DNA from: an uncultured Persicitalea sp.
GTDB lineage: Bacteria; Bacteroidota; Bacteroidia; Cytophagales; Spirosomataceae
Assembly (NCBI GenBank): GCA_950075905.1
Contig: CATMVR010000280.1
Coordinates: forward strand, 1-6,691
Direction of reading: 5' to 3'
Length of the DNA: 6,691 nt
The position numbers and the translations under genes are program-made. This document shows, piece after piece, positions 6,530 through 6,691 of this stretch. A model generated the notes under the pieces. It ran no database searches and was not told the origin of the DNA. It worked only from the letters and a program-made list of their open reading frames with translations. Position 1 is the first letter of the stretch. Each line of letters begins with the position of its first letter.

Positions 6530-6691
6530 TTGAAAGTACGCGCAAAAAAGCACCTGGGTCAGCATTTTCTTAGGGATCAGCACATAGCTCAGAAAATTGT
6601 GGATAGCCTCACGCTACACCACAACTACGAAAAGGTGCTGGAAATAGGGCCTGGTATGGGTGTACTCACACAATATCTGCTTCCCAAGGAT
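6530..6691 (+). CDS. rsmA: 16S rRNA (adenine1518-N6/adenine1519-N6)-dimethyltransferase, N-terminal part (runs off right edge)
   Basis: The 54 codons to the right edge encode the N-terminus of RsmA (KsgA), which uses S-adenosylmethionine to dimethylate two adjacent adenines near the 3' end of 16S rRNA late in small-subunit assembly in the cytoplasm. Visible marks are the family N-terminal KKHLGQHFL (6-14) and SAM-binding motif I, LEIGPGMGVLT (37-47). The full protein is normally about 260-270 residues, so about a fifth is present. Start choice: the frame is closed by TAA 15 bases before TTG 6530 and contains no ATG upstream of the conserved block; TTG-AAA-GTA-CGC gives MKVRAKKHLG, matching the usual family start. 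So TTG is the likely initiation codon. The next in-frame ATG (M43) falls inside motif I and would destroy the domain. It is divergent from the kinase gene. Confidence 0.93.
   Translation, partial: MKVRAKKHLGQHFLRDQHIAQKIVDSLTLHHNYEKVLEIGPGMGVLTQYLLPKD

Noticed and set aside
6339..6545. Minus-strand 68-codon open frame across the intergenic region
   Set aside because: It overlaps both the kinase start (different frame) and the rsmA start, and its translation has no recognisable features.

Overview
This window most likely comes from a Bacteroidota genome, probably order Cytophagales (Spirosomaceae-like; inference). Three things point there: the rsmA N-terminus starting KVRAKKHLGQHFL, a secreted protein with tandem NAGADQ...C / GTWAAQ repeats of the kind seen in Cytophagales surface proteins, and a soluble multi-PAS hybrid histidine kinase. 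No gene start is decided by a Shine-Dalgarno sequence, which also fits the phylum.

Layout. Bases 1-1176 (minus strand) hold the N-terminal 392 codons of a large secreted protein: signal peptide, a DGxxSEW-type beta-sandwich-like domain, then 75-residue tandem repeats running off the left edge. Bases 1561-1830 (minus) hold an 89-codon ORF with a convincing secretion signal but an abruptly ending, AT-rich tail, probably the 5' remnant of another secreted protein. Bases 1831-2803 have no gene I can defend. This AT-rich interval contains several exact inverted repeats: a GC-rich hairpin at 1939-1956, a possible three-way-junction element at 2305-2381, a hairpin at 2403-2436, and a terminator-like hairpin at 2670-2698. 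Bases 2804-6415 (minus) encode a 1203-residue cytoplasmic hybrid kinase (PAS-PAS-GAF-PAS-PAS-HisKA-HATPase-REC-Hpt) with all phosphotransfer residues intact. A 114-bp divergent intergenic region separates it from the start of rsmA/ksgA (plus strand, 6530 to the right edge), which appears to start at TTG.

How the genes relate. The kinase is an orphan: no response regulator or other output gene is in view, so its Hpt domain must pass phosphate to a partner encoded elsewhere. rsmA is a housekeeping rRNA methyltransferase, and its adjacency to the kinase gives no functional link. The left side (surface protein plus truncated secreted ORF plus palindrome-rich AT-rich DNA) looks like a variable, partly decayed region beside a conserved core segment. 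The least explained signal is the cluster of nested inverted repeats at 2305-2450.
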